Shown: positions 19,388-31,671 of the stretch, in pieces
Numbering within the stretch: the first letter of the stretch is position 1
How the letters are laid out: the number at the start of each line of letters is the position of its first letter
From: Obelidium mucronatum
Lineage: Eukaryota > Chytridiomycota > Chytridiomycetes > Chytridiales > Chytriomycetaceae
Direction: 5' to 3'
NCBI GenBank assembly: GCA_025765595.1
Contig: JAIVFH010000199.1
Location: 1 to 52,611, forward strand
DNA length: 52,611 nucleotides
Notes under the pieces: generated by a model
What the model was told of the DNA's origin: nothing
Database searches by the model: none
Seen by the model: the letters and a program-made list of their open reading frames with translations, nothing else
Made by a program: the position numbers and the translations under genes

Positions 19388-20314
19388 ATGAAATACAAAA
19401 TGAGAGTCACTGCCATTCTTGCCTTGACAACTCTTGCCTTTGCCCAAAACACAACTGAATCTGAGTCGGCAGCAGCTGCTGTTACAGATGCTACCTCTGG
19501 TGAATCTTCTGTGGGAGCAGGACCAACTGCTGCAGCTGCAGTGGGAACTGATCCAGCTTCCAGTTTGGGCGCCCTGTTGGCTTCAATCCCTTCCTGCGGA
19601 CAAAGCTGTCTGATCCAGGTATTTATCGCAAGCATTCCCATCTGCAGAAGTAATACATAATCTGATCCGCTATTGGCAGATGTATCCCGCCATCGTTGCT
19701 GCTGGCGCGGCTGGAGCTTCGGAGGAAGCCCTCACGCTTCAGTTTCTGGTTGGAGTTTGCACGGACACCAGCTTCGACGCCACTTACCGGGCCTGCTACA
19801 CGCAAGGATGCAGCAGCGCCAGTGACTTGAGCCAGAGCGGGGCTTTGGTGGGTTGCTGCACTGCCAATGTGATCGAATGACCCTGAATTAAACATTAAAC
19901 TTCACGCAGACTTCAGTTATCCCGCCCGTCTGTGCGCAGATTGCAGCGGCCGCCTCTGAGTCTCCCGCTGTCACTGCGGCCGTGGCTTCAGCGACAACAA
20001 CATCGGGTGAAGTTCAAGCCACCACTCTCGCACAGAGCCAAAGCCAAAGCGCTTCCTCCGCTGAGTCGGCAGCGACAAGCACCGCAACTGCCAGTGCCAG
20101 AAGCGCAACTTCTGCCACTGCGACCGCCACAGCAAGATCATCGACTTCTTCAACTTCGGCGGCAAGAACCAGTGCCACTACCAAGACAACAACATCGGCA
20201 ATAGTCGACAAGTCGGTGGTCACCCAGAAAGTGACTGTCGCGCAAACTACTCAATCGGGCGCTGCTTCAGTCGCGTCCGGCTTCTTTGCCGTCCTGGTGG
20301 TTCTTTTGCTCTGA
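19388..20314 (+). CDS. Secreted Cys-rich protein with GPI-type C-terminus
   Basis: ATG at 19388 (or 19400). Signal peptide MKYKMRVTAILALTTLAFAQ. Exon 1 ends CGQSCLIQ at a GTATTT donor. Exon 2 (19680 on) reads MYPAIVAAGAAGASEEAL, FLVGVCTDTSFDATYRAC and YTQGCSSASD. Exon 3 resumes near 19913 with …VIPPVCAQIAAAASE… . Six Cys in the pattern C-x3-C…C…C-x3-C…C resemble CFEM-like or other small fungal Cys domains, but the exact family is not certain. A Ser/Thr/Ala-rich stalk of about 90 residues follows and ends in a hydrophobic tail ASGFFAVLVVLLL typical of GPI attachment. Likely anchored at plasma membrane or wall. A paralogue is at 27657-28428. Confidence 0.75.
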
Positions 20315-20355
20315 GCGTCTTGGCATAAATTGACATTCCAATAAAATGTATTTCA

Positions 20356-23300
20356 TCAAAGAACGGAAACCGAAAAAACACGCGATGCTTCCGCCCAAAC
20401 AGCGGTTTTGCCTTCAGCTACAAAATACCTGTGCTCAATCGGTAAGTTGAAAATTAGATCAGCTTGCCCATTTCGTTTCGCCAATATCCAGTTATCCACG
20501 CTACTCAGAAGTGGAAGAGCTGAAAACGATTCAATCGTGGATGCAAATGAAGTTTCTTGTGAGCTAAAGCTTTTGATGCATTCGCCTGTTTCAATGTCCC
20601 ACACCTTCACCACCTCGTCATCTGATTCAGCAACAATTGTTTTTCCATCAGGTGAGAGTGCAACCAAAGATACATCTGCTTCATGGCCTTCGAGAGTTTT
20701 CACACATTCACCAGACGCGACAGACCAAACTCGAAGTGTCTTGTCAGAGGCGCCGGAAACTAAAGTCTTGTTGTCGGTTGATATAGCAACAGACGACAGG
20801 GATTTGGTGTGCCCTTCAAAAGTTTGGAGACATTCTCCAGTTTCTGCGGACCATAATTTAACCGTCTTGTCATACGAAGCCGACGCAATAAATTCTCCAT
20901 CAACGGAAAAGGCAACGGCAAAGACAGATCCAGTGTGTCCTTTCAAAACTCTGATGCAATCTCCAGATTCCGCAGACCAAACTCTAACAGTTTCATCAGA
21001 GGACCCAGAAGCAGCCAGTTTTCCATCAGAAGATAGTGCCAAGGCATAAATATCCTCAGTGTGACCATCGTCAAGTAGATGAACTTCGCTTCCTCCAATA
21101 GTCCAGATTTTGACGACTGCATCGCCCGAACCAGTGATTGCCTTCTGACCATCTGGTGATAACGCTATGGAGTGAACGTTGCTTGAATGGCCACGAAGTG
21201 TCGTTCTACATTCACCAGTCTCGCTGTCCCAAACTTTCGCGGTTTCATCACTTGACGCAGACCCAATAGTTTTTCCATCCAAGGAAATAGAGACCGAGTA
21301 AATAAAACTGGTGTGGCCTGCTAGCGTCTTGATGCATTCGCCAGATTCAACAGACCAAACTTTCATAGTCTCATCTTTTGAACCCGAAACCACCATCTTG
21401 CCATCTTGAGAGAAAGTGACTGAGGACACATCCCAAGTATGACCCTCAAGGACCTTGATACATTTCTTTTGCTCCACAGACCAAATTCTAATGGTTTTAT
21501 CCCAAGAACCAGATGCAATCAATGCACCATCCGATGATATCGCGACCGAAGTTATGTCTTCTTCATGACCTGCCAAGGATCCCACACAATCACCGGTTTC
21601 CATCGACCAGAGTTTAATTGTCTTATCTCCAGACCCAGAAACAACCAGTCTCCCATCAGCCGATAAGGCAACCGAAGACACATCCTCGGAATGTCCTTCA
21701 AGCGTCTTGATACACATCCCCGTTTCTCGGTCCCAAATCTTAATCGTCTTGTCGATAGACCCTGAAACAACAATCTGGCCATCAACCGATACAGCCACAC
21801 TCATGACCGTTTGTGTATGGCCTTCCAAAGTGACGAAACATTCGCCATTTTCAATCGACCAGACTTTCACGGTTGTATCGCACGACCCAGAGGCAATGGT
21901 TTTACCGTCTCCAGACAAGGCGACAGCAAAAATACCTTGATCGTGTCCTACAAGAGAAAGTGGGCCCCAATTTCTTTCTTTTCCGAGAACTATTTTCGCA
22001 TCGGCTTCTTTGGCATTGTACGTCTTGAAGTATTCTGATTCTTGCGGTACGGCGACAAGAACGTGCTTGTACACTTGAATTGGACTGGTGAGTAGCTGAG
22101 CACGGTAATTGAAGGCGATAAACTTCAAGTCATTAAGAATCGAGATGATAAATCGCGTTTCTGGAGACTCTGAAGCGTGCGACAGGCAAGCGGTAATTGA
22201 GGACACAACAAGGGATACATCATTCAGTTGTCCAAGCAGAAGAAGCGCTTCAAGATAGTATGGAAGCTTGAATTTACAGAATGAGTAAAGTGCATTGATC
22301 AACTCAAGCTGTTTGGCGTTTGAGATGTTGGGGAAAATGTCGGAAAAGTGGGTTGACCAAAACACGACGGCATAGCGGAGCGATTCAGAGAGGGAATTTG
22401 CATCCCAGGACGGATATTTCACAGAGCCTCCAATTTCTCCCATATTTTGAACAAAGGACTCGGCAGGTGATTTAGAAGAGCCAGATGCGTTTAAAACCGC
22501 CAGACAGGCAGTGGCCATGTTGAATGCGGCCGAATCAAAATCGATTTTGAAAACTGCAGAGGCTTGATTATGGCAGCAGTGAATTGCACCCTTCCCATCA
22601 CACGTCTTGCTTTCAAAGACACAATTCGAGTGACATTCAATTTGCGAAAGGTACTCATAAACAGTCTTGTGGATAAACGATAGTTTTCCGTCCTTGTCTG
22701 TTTTAAGGAGAGACTGAAGTAGCTTGAGAGTCTTTGTAACACGAATCTTGGCGAGTTTTTCGCTTCCGTTGAAGCTCGAGACAAGTCGGGAAACTGTATC
22801 GGTTGAAAGCGGCACTTTAGCCTCCATGATCGCCCCTGCAACGATTTTGAACTCTCCACTGAGCTGGCTGGTAGGATAAGCCTTGAACAGCGCTCGACAG
22901 TAGAGTGATTGCAAATCCAAGGTGGCTGATTGCTCAAGTCTCTCCAATAACTGTTTACCAGTTTCCTTTACATCCGTCCCTTCTCCTTCTCCCAGAATTT
23001 CTTCCACGGCTTCCAGTGTTTCATCTTCAGTAGCGCTGAACTTTTCTGTACCAGAAACGTTCCCCAAAACCAACGTGATCCAAATAAACAGTCCTTTGGA
23101 TGCTTCCGCCAACGTATTTACAATCTTTTCAAAATCTTGTGAGGAAACATCGAGCAGATCTTCCGTCAATTCTGCAAGTCTATCGTGTGTGAAAATTCTG
23201 ATGTCTTCCTTGTTGGCATCAGATTCGACATCAAATGTTTCAATCTCAAATTGTTTCTTGCCCTTGATACTGACAGTAACATCCGGTCTACTCGTAAGAA

Positions 23301-25497
23301 ATAGTTTGACAGGTTTGTTCAATGACTGGAATGCGTCCAAAACAGAGGATGCGTTGTCATGATCCCAGAGTTCGTCAAGAGCGTCAATGATAATTGCGCA
23401 TGGCTTGTCGCTTGGCCAATCGCGAAACGGATTCAAGATGAATATGGTGACTAAATCGTTTGTTGTTGGGGTGGTTTTGTCCTTGAATTTTGAATCTTCG
23501 AGCGATTTTACGAGGCTTTTTCGGAAGGCTTCGTTCCTTTGTTGCCAACTGGAGAAAAAAACGCAATTAAAAACGAGCCCAATAATATAGTAAGTCATTA
23601 TAACACGTGTACCTCATAAGACAGCGTTTGAATCATCGCCGATACACTTTCTCTGAGCACGTTGTCATGCTGGCAGAAAAAGGCGGCTCCCAGGACACCC
23701 CTCTTGTCCAATTCAGAAGCCACACATCCTGATATTACCGACTTCCCAGTACCCGCTTCCCCACGAAGCCAGGTTATCTTTTTGGTGCTGGTCAGACCAG
23801 CAACAGTTTCAACCATCTGATCAATAATCCAACCACGAGTCTTTGGATTTCTCTTACTCGTTAGAGCTGAAATTTCACCAAAACTGTGAATCTCGGTAAA
23901 TTGACAATGACCTCGAAGAACCTCGAGCTCCTTGTCGAATGCAGCAGCAGACATTTTCCCTTGCATGTCTTCAACAGCCGCCAAAACCTTCTTGGCTAAC
24001 GTCCAAGTTTTCCGTGACGGCTTCTTTGGTGTCAACCACATTTGCATGCAACAGAGATCAGAATCTCCAACGTTCCATCTGCTTTACACGGGACAGGTTT
24101 TTCTGGGCTGCGTCAAGACGATCATTCACTTCGTTGATCTTTCTTTGAGTCAAAACCTAGGACTGCCGAAATAACTTTGTTTACTCTTTGGATGTTGGCT
24201 GTTGTTCGGGCGGGGATTAGGGAAGAATAACAATTCAACTCTCTCTTGAACATACAATTTTCCAAGTGGTTGACGTATAGCTTAACAATATCGACCAAGC
24301 ATCCGATATATATATTAATAGCGCCAGAAAGGAGTTGAGAAGTTTCCGCTGGTATTCCTTTGGTTTTGAGACTTCTGAGACGGCTTATTTCTTGAGAAGC
24401 CACAAGAAAACGGTGGGCCAATTTTTGGAATTGGACTTCCACTTCTCCAACGGCTTTTGCCATCTATAAATAATCAACTTTTTAGCGATTTTTTCCCTAT
24501 CAGTGACCAAGGCACCTTGTAACCAGCTGACACAATGAACCAGGTCACCTTCAAGATTGGATGAGTCTATAAAAAAGAACGCGTAAGGGATCACACCAAC
24601 TTTAAAAAATGGTCCAAAAACTTACATCAGCAATGTTTCCGATCCCATCCAGAATCTTTTCCACAGCACCAAACGCTTGCTCAGGGATCACTCCGGCCGC
24701 CCCAACCATCTCCATCGCACCAGAAACCTGACTTGTCACAGAGCTTACGATGGATCCACCTCGAGCTACAGCAACAGACATGACTGCATCGAATTTCCCT
24801 TTCAGTGCATCCAAGGTGCCATTCTGATTGAGTTCCTGAAATAGTTGGAGGCCTTTGGATGCATCTGCGTTTCTTGTGAACTGTATAATGAATTCATGAG
24901 ATTGGGTGGATAGCTTCTTGCAGCAGGTCTTGGTCCATAAATGCCTCCACTGTAATTTGTTTTGATTAGTGATACGGATTTATGGCTGGAAAATGAAATA
25001 TGAATATACTCAACACGAATCACTTGAAGGTGTAATACCAAACGGGGACCTTGTAACTTGATCTTGGGCTTTACATTATTTTTGTTAGTCGACCGTAGCA
25101 GCTAGACAATAACGTACCTTCGTCCTCCTTTTCTGTATGCTTTACATCAGAAAGCGGAGGGTCTACGGAAGCTGGGTGGGCAATAGATCTCTCAGCGGAC
25201 TCTGGAGATGCGTATTACTAAGATGCGGATTGCGCAGAACCGTATAGAGTAGCTTACCAATCTTAGAAGACTCCACGATTGCATCTCTTTCCTTTTCGGC
25301 AGCTGTAGCTGCAGCTGTTCTGACTGGCCTCTGTTGGCGGTGGCGTTTCTGCTTGTGGCAGTGGTTGTCTTGCTCCTTTCGGATCTCTGCTCTTTGATCG
25401 GAACAATTTGTTGAATAACCCTTGATGTATTGTGTGGTTAGAGACGTTGTGGGCGAGAGTTCAGCGGAACTGGGTTGCCCATACCTGCTGGTTTCAT
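20356..25497 (-). CDS. NACHT-WD40 STAND protein (HET-E/NLR-like)
   Basis: A large multi-exon gene. N-terminal exons include KTNYSGGIYGPRPAARSYPP (near 24930), FTRNADASKGLQLFQEL, MDALKGKFDAVMSVAVARGG (24814) and a helical region (24122-24463). The NACHT NTPase follows with Walker A ITWLRGEAGTGKS (near 23750), Walker B-type CAIIIDALDELWD (near 23380) and LFLTSRPDV. The 3.2-kb main exon (20356 to about 23550) ends in 11 WD40 repeats (about 20600-21980), each GH…V-S/A-A-S-x-DG…SGSxDKTIKIW. STAND proteins are signal switches; fungal relatives act in non-self recognition and cell death. First exons (25019-25497) are tentative: the ATG at 25497 opens a basic segment and frame changes are needed near 24908 and 25275. 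It ends 42 nt from the converging Cys-rich gene. Confidence 0.85.
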
Positions 25498-25559
25498 TTT
25501 CGATTAAAAGACACAAATTGAAACATTGAAACTGCCTTAAAACTGCTCCTTCGTATTAT

Positions 25560-27527
25560 TTAGAATTTAAAAGAGTTCAAAGATCCCTTCTTTCCGTCGG
25601 ATGCAGAAACATTGGCCCGCAGCGCAGCCCCCTTCGCCTTAGCTTTCGCCATGGCAATTTCAGCACGCGACAGCTTCTTTTCTCCACCACCGGAAGTAGC
25701 TCCTTGCTTACCCACGTCTCCACTCAGCGCCACAGACTCTAAACTTTCCGCCAATAAGAGGACAGATCCTTTTCCGCCAACTTTTCCTTCCCTGGTGTCT
25801 GGAGAAACCCCATCCGCCACAACACGCTCCTTCAAAAACAACTTACGGTACTTTTCCCTCACACCTTCGACAAGAGCACTCTCAGAAAACTTTGCATTCA
25901 CCTTTGCATTCTGGACCCACTCATCTTTCGTCATGCTGTACAGAAATTTCCAAGGTGGCAGAACAAATTCAGTAGCGGGCCGTCCAAATGCCAGGGGATC
26001 TCCTTTTGGACCTAGAAGATGCGTGAGAGTGACTTGGTTTTCAAACTGCGCGTCAATCCAACGTTCTAATTTTAGGCGGCTCCACGACATTGGTGTGGTT
26101 TTAGTAACGCTTTGTTGCTCTGCGGCTACAGCAGCGGATTTATGTTCAAGAATCGAATCATCCGTCGCAGAATTGCTGCTGATATTGAGCGATTTAAGAG
26201 CGAGGGCATATCGATAAGTGTTGAATGTATGTGGAATGTCGGCGACTGTAGGCGCAGCGAGGGCAAAGATTGCTGTTTGCGTGAAACGGGTGGTGGTTGG
26301 ATCCAAGGCATCCTTGAGTGTCATTGTAAGTTTTGAGCTCCGGAATGGAATATGAGTTATCGTCGTTTCCGAATCTGTAGGAACTTGAGGATTTACGAAT
26401 ACATTCTTTTAGCGACATGAGACTTTTGTTAATAGCGATGGATTCCTGTCACATGCATATTAGATGATAACAACCCTCCAAAAAAAAGTTATCGATACCT
26501 TGATGGTCTCGGAATCGTGCTCCTTTTTATCGGAACCAGCTTCACTTCCAGCCAAGTCAACGAGTTTAATGACCACATCTAATCCAGTTCGATCATTAAG
26601 CAGCTTGATTGTGCAAACAAAATGACTGCGAGAACTCTCGCGGTTCTTTAGTGTACTTTTGGTACTTCTCATTTCAAACCCGTGGTGAAAACAATCCAGT
26701 ACTTGCCTGCTTTGTGGTCGCCACGAGTTCCGAAACACCCATAAATACAGGTAATCCATCGGAATCAAGAAGCACTTTACAAGCTGGTGTGATGGTTTGG
26801 TCATGGGGAATGGCAAGATCACGTAGCGAGTCTCCTTGAATTTCAATGATTGTGATAATGGCAACAGTACCATCTTCACTATCGTTCAAAGGCAAATCGT
26901 TCACAAGTTGCTCAGCAATACTCGACATTGTGTATGTCTTTCCGGAACCTGTTGTATTTCGATGAGCAATAAGAACATGAACCCAGAGAAAGTCTCGCAA
27001 GAAAGAAACAAAGTTTAATGAAGATTAATAATACCAGTTTGTCCATAAGCCATTACAGTCAAGATTCCGTTCTTTTCAAACACTGTTTGAAGTTTGGACG
27101 CCACAGCATCAGCATACACATGTTCGTTCTTCTCCAGAGCATCATAGTTCCCGTCAAAAGCAAACTCCTGTACATCGACAGCAGTATCGGTGAGTATTCT
27201 GAATGAGGGATAGTACAGTGTAGTCTGCATGTTATTGCAGAAGAGCACTGGGAAGTAGCCCTTTTTGATTTCCAGAGGAGAGAGTGGACGAGTGCGAAAG
27301 TAGACTGAGATTGGTGAAACAGGTTTTCGCTCGTTGGAGTTGGTCTTGGCTGCAGCTGCAGCAACAGCTTGTTGGTGAGCAGCAATCGTTGTTTCAAAGC
27401 GGGCCTTAGAATCATGAATGAAGCATGCAGCATCTTTAGCCTTCGCCATTCCCTCATTTTGTTAAGAATACCGTGGAGATACCTTTTGAGCCATCGCTTT
27501 GCTGAGGAGTGTTTGGTCGCTGCTCAT
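25560..27527 (-). CDS. Divergent kinesin motor protein
   Basis: ATG at 27527 (MSSDQTLLSKAMAQK, then a short intron). The motor domain shows ISVYFRTRPLSPLEIKK, YADAVASKLQTVFEKNG and the P-loop YGQTG|SGKTYTM split by an intron (about 26958-27040). Next come switch I NRESSRSHFVC, switch II VVIKLVDLAGSEAG, then SIAINKSLMSLKECI and, after a +1 change near 26352, IPFRSSKLTMTLKDAL and …PHTFNTYRYALALKSL. These motifs define a microtubule motor ATPase. After the motor, about 200 residues remain, with a basic Ala/Lys segment (SRAEIAMAKAKAKGAALRAN). The class is uncertain; the N-terminal position of the motor and the weak sequence would fit a KIF2/KIF24-like or orphan kinesin. Confidence 0.85.
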
Positions 27528-27656
27528 TTTAACTCAATTTGAGAAGTTAAATCACAGCGTGGGATCACTACAGGATCACGTATGGATAATATTTCAATTC
27601 AGCATAACTTAAAAGATATGAATGCGTGGATTCTTTCTTTAATTGAGTTCGTCAAA

Positions 27657-28428
27657 AATGATGTTCAAACAACTGCAACTGCTCTCCCTTTTGGGTTTTG
27701 CCTATTGCCCAGTCGACGCCAAAGACGGCACAGACAACGGTTGCTTCCTCTGAAGCCGAGATCAAAGTTTGGAGCCGCTCTCTTTGCGCTTCCGGATTGT
27801 GCAGGCCTGTGCTTGCTGAAGGTTTGATCATTAATATTGATGTTGGCTTGCAATCCTCAGTGTCACTCACAGCCTACGCAAACATAATGCAGATTTATCC
27901 TGGCTTCAAGGCCGTAGTTGATAAACAGACGAGTATTGAAGCCTCAGTTGCCCAGCTGCTGATTGACGTCTGTAGTGATCCTCAATTTGGCACAGAATAC
28001 ACGGCATGCTCAAGCAACCCAATTGTTTGCTCTGCTCAAAGTGATCGTGATCAAGCAAAAGCTTTGGTGAGTCTACTACCCCAATGAAACCTCTTAACCT
28101 TTCTTTCAAATTCCTGTTCGGCGCCCATGCAAAAAAAAGATGATAATGTTTGAATTTACTCGATAGTTTCCTTTATTTTAGATTCCTCTTGTGGGACCTG
28201 TTTGTTTGCAGATTTCCTCCAGTGGTAAACTTCCTACACAGACACTTGAGCCCAAAACCAGCGAAGGTACTTCAAATTCCAGGACGACAACTGCCCCGAG
28301 TTCCTTTAGCACTGTTGCAGTCACATCAATCAGCACGCGCGGTGTACCACCCTGCGGCTCTCCAAGGACATAGTTGGACCAACACAGCAGCGACTGGATG
28401 CGCTTTTTTGGCACTCCTTTTGCTATAA
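27657..28428 (+). CDS. Second secreted Cys-rich protein with GPI-type tail
   Basis: Paralogue of the gene at 19388. The N-terminus MMFKQLQLLSLL is a signal peptide. A +1 change in the GGG run near 27692 leads to LPIAQSTPKTAQTT. Core: SLCASGLCRPV (C-x3-C), IYPGFKAVVDKQTSIEAS, LLIDVCSDPQFGTEYTAC and SSNPIVCSAQSDRDQAKAL, then a GTGAGT donor at the same place as in the first copy. The last exon resumes IPLVGPVCLQISSSG, with a Ser/Thr stalk. A further +1 change near 28339 gives the hydrophobic end TAATGCAFLALLLL, as expected for GPI attachment; without it the protein stops at 28373. Function unknown; a surface or wall protein is inferred. Confidence 0.65.
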
Positions 28429-28537
28429 CCAGCGTTGAACGAATAGCTTCGAATAGACTGGGACTGTCGATGAATAATATTCTATATATAATTATTTATT
28501 ATTTTTCTATTATTATTCACTATTATTCATTTACTCC

Positions 28538-29322
28538 TTGGCTGTTATGTCTGCACCAATACCCACCGCATCGGAGCTCTATGCCAGAATTGTTTTTATG
28601 GAAACGCACATTCAAACAATGTTGGAAATGGTGGCTGAACTCGAAGCAAAGAGAGATGCGCGACGGCAAAAGACTCAATCTCGTTCCGAAGGGTCACATC
28701 CATCCCAGCAACAAACCAATGGAATTCCTCATGAAGAAGAATACGATGATGATGATACCGTTGGGCTTGCAGGAACATCACCTCTTTCTGACATTGAATA
28801 CTTCGACTTCGATCGACAAGACTTGGAATCTATGGGGTTTCGAAAGAGAATTGACTTAAATAAGGCTCCAATTGCATCTCAGCCAGAATCGAATGTGCTC
28901 AAAAACCGAAAAACGAATCACACCGAAGAATCATTCTCACGAAGTTCCCAATCGTTGCAAGGAGAGGCTTCACATCGTGGCGATTCTATTGCTGGAACGG
29001 AACGACATGCATTGTGTCAGTATTTTCAGCGGGGAATATGTGAGGCAAAAGGACCGTGTCAGAAACATTTGTGTATGATTTGTGGGAGTGCTAATCATGG
29101 TGCTTGTGACTGTTCACGTCCAAGCTCCCTTGACGCTACTCAAAAGTATTGCCGCGACTGGTGATTTTCTTTTTCAATTTTTAGTTTCTTGCTGATCGAT
29201 AAAACAGGAATTGCGCTGAATGTGATGTTTGGCCGTGCTCATTCTACCACAAGTGTTTGCGATGTAATTCGCGAAGTCATGGGGCCTTGGATTGCACATT
29301 AGAATACTGCAACAACTTATGA
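28538..29322 (+). CDS. Zinc-knuckle family copy 3 (modules A-B)
   Basis: Two exons: 28538 (or 28547) to 29160 and 29208-29322. N-terminal coiled coil SELYARIVFMETHIQTMLEM, then VAELEAKRDA; an acidic, Ser-rich middle; module A: CQYFQRGICEAKGPCQK, HLCMICGSANHGACDC and KYCRDW. The intron splits the Trp codon TG|G. Module B: NCAECDVWPCSFYHKCLRC and NSRSHGALDC, then EYCNNL and stop. The B knuckle is a perfect C-x2-C-x4-H-x4-C, as in retroviral nucleocapsid and cellular RNA-binding knuckles, so RNA or ssDNA binding is inferred. The next copy starts 52 nt downstream on the same strand. Confidence 0.8.
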
Positions 29323-29374
29323 ATATTAATACTTTGATACGATAGAGAATGATGTTAAATTCAATTAATTTTAG

Positions 29375-30328
29375 ATGTCACGCAATGACGTCTCACTTGA
29401 CTCCGTCGCTGCCCAAATGCACCAAATGTATTCACGGATACTTTTTCTTGAAGTATTAGCGTCAGAACAGGCATCGGCTGTGTGTAGTTTGCAGCAAGAG
29501 GTTGAGCTTCTCAAGAGATTAAACACCAGTCGCTACAACGTTGGGAGCACAGAAGATATGACAGTTCCATCAACCCAGCTTAAGCAAGAAAGCAGTGTCA
29601 GCATCGATTGTGACCCTTTGCTCACAAACGTCAAGGTTCCCGTTGCACTTCCTTCCCACAACCAAAACCACCAGCAACAACTCCCACTTCTGATACTATT
29701 GCATCACAAAATGCGAATATTTATTCTACCCCACAATCTACTTATGTTTCAGCCTTGTCTTCAGTAATACAAACTTCCACTCCTCTGATGGGGTCGCCAA
29801 CAAAAGATTGGGATCCTGCTATGTATTATCATCCGACAAACGATGACGAAATCGAAGTTTCCCTGGATGACGAAATCAATGTTTCCTTGGAAACGATGTC
29901 CAACAACAACAATGATGACGTGGACAGCACCGCCTCAGATGAATCCATAAAATCGCGTACAATTTCATCAAAGCACATTCAATTGGATAATAGGGGCCGT
30001 CCAATTCTCTGCAAACCCTTTCAATTATTTAAGTGTGTAAAGGAAAACTGTGGCTTGCCACATTCATGTTTTCAGTGTGGACAAAGACATGCAACGCGAT
30101 TTTGCAAATGCAAAGTTACTGGCGGACGGAATGCGAAAGATTATTGTATGAATTGGTGAGGAATGAAACTCTGTCGATGTGTTTCATGCTCAACTCAATT
30201 ATCAAAACGATTCTTGTAGGGTAATCAATGGCAAATGCACAAAACCAGGGTGTAGAAAGGTTCGAGTTCATCAATGCTGGAAGTGTCGCTCAAAGGCGCA
30301 TGGATATCTGCAGTGCTCTGATTTGTGA
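29375..30328 (+). CDS. Zinc-knuckle family copy 4 (modules A-B)
   Basis: Exons 29375-30155 and 30220-30328. N-terminus MSRNDVSLDSVAAQMHQMYS, then RILFLEVLASEQASAVCSLQ, a coiled coil shared with the next copy. It has a psi-K-x-E motif (TQLKQESS). One base seems missing in a C run near 29654, after which the frame reads PQPKPPATTPTSDT and on to the zinc region. Module A: CKPFQLFKCVKENCGLPH with SCFQCGQRHATRFC and DYCMNW; intron in TG|G. Module B: KCTKPGCRKVRVHQC with CWKCRSKAHGYLQC, then SDL and stop. Only 34 nt separate this stop from the next ATG. Confidence 0.75.
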
Positions 30329-30362
30329 TGCGTAAGAATAAATAGCAACATTTTCAAGATCG

Positions 30363-31334
30363 ATGATCACTGCCAGCGCTACCAACCTATCTTTGGATAC
30401 TCTCTCATCCCAGATGAACTACATGTATTCTCGAATAATTCAGTTGGAGATTGTGGTCTGCGATCAAGCGGCTGTAATCACTGGACTTCAAAACAAACTT
30501 GACCATCATCTGGATTCACAACATTCACAAGTCGACCCGTCACTCAACCCTCCAACTCCAGCAACCACCAACTCGGAGTCTGGGTCTGGGCCTCTAAGAC
30601 TAAGAGATCCGCAAGTTGGGAAAGACCCGAAGCCTAACCTTCAACCAAAGATCACCGCCTCTATCAAAATTCCTTTCCAATGTCTACCGCCTAATTCCAG
30701 AATCACATCAGACGCGATCATTGATACTCTTCCGTCTTCAACCGCCGATATTTCTAGTGGGCAGCCCCAACTCATTTCGACTATGAATGCGAAAAAGGGA
30801 CGAGAACTTCCAGTAGACCGCATTGATCTTGTTAGCGATGGAGAGGATCATGTGAAGCGTATAAAGCTTGAAAAAAGTTTGCCGACGGCGAATATCATTC
30901 GTGATGAGATCAGCAACCCTGAATCTCTTGATCTTAACGATTCTCCTGAAATCGGAGTGTATTCGCCAGATCACATTCACAGATATGAGTCTGGAACTCC
31001 GATTTTCTGCAAGTCATTTCAATTGCAAAAATGCAAAAACAAGAGCTGTGTTGATCCACATTATTGTCTGGTGTGTGGGAGGGATCATCAAACTAGATTT
31101 TGCAATCGAAAGTGCCTGGAGGATTCATAGCAAGTACTTTTTGCATTAAATGGTAAGAATATCGGAGCCTGTTCATATTGCTGCTAAAAACAAATGCCCA
31201 GGACAATCGAGGGCATGTGTATATGCCAGAAAGCATGTCAGAAGCTTCTGAAGAAGCACATTTGCCTGGCTTGTCATTCTTCCAAGCATGGATATCTTCA
31301 ATGCCCGACTTTGGGGTATTCTACGTCTTTCTAA
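30363..31334 (+). CDS. Zinc-knuckle family copy 5 (modules A-B)
   Basis: Exons 30363-31152 and 31202-31334, separated by a 49-nt intron. N-terminus MITASATNLSLDTLSSQMNY, then MYSRIIQLEIVVCDQAAV, close to the preceding copy. A psi-K-x-E motif is present (KRIKLEKS). Module A: CKSFQLQKCKNKSCVDPH and YCLVCGRDHQTRFC. The frame must shift by +1 at 31113 (…NRK to AWRIHSKYF) and again in the T run near 31140 to give the family ending CIKW with the TG|G intron. Module B: MCICQKACQKLLKKHICLAC and HSSKHGYLQC, then PTLGYSTSF and stop. As written, the first frame stops at 31130 within module A. Confidence 0.7.
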
Positions 31335-31671
31335 CGCAAGATTACCCAATAAATGTATTACTTGAATCATCGAAGTTACGCCAGCATCTGTTCACAATTT
31401 TAATTCACGTGTCATTTCATCGACAGCGTTTTCCAATCCTTCTAACTTGTCCACATTTGCTTCCATCCATCGATGCAATGAAGTATCCAATCCAGCCGCC
31501 TCGAAATCTCCTTCACATTCCTCATTGTAAAACGCAGGCCGCCGAAATAGACATTGAGGTTCTTCGAGTATACCGACTTCGCAAACTAATCGACGAGGTA
31601 GCACCAGCGAATGACTACCCCTCTGTCGAATACTCCGAAACGTTCGTATGCTTTGTGCATCTTCCGCAGCT
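31335..31671. other. Intergenic or possible MFS 3' tail, unresolved
   Basis: Both strands are open here by chance or otherwise. The reverse frame 31392-31793 is acidic and protein-like (…CEGDFEAAGLDTSLHRWM…) and overlaps the end of the MFS gene in a different frame. It could be an extended cytosolic tail after another base error, or 3' UTR. No motif supports either reading. The forward frame is likely its shadow. Confidence 0.3.
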
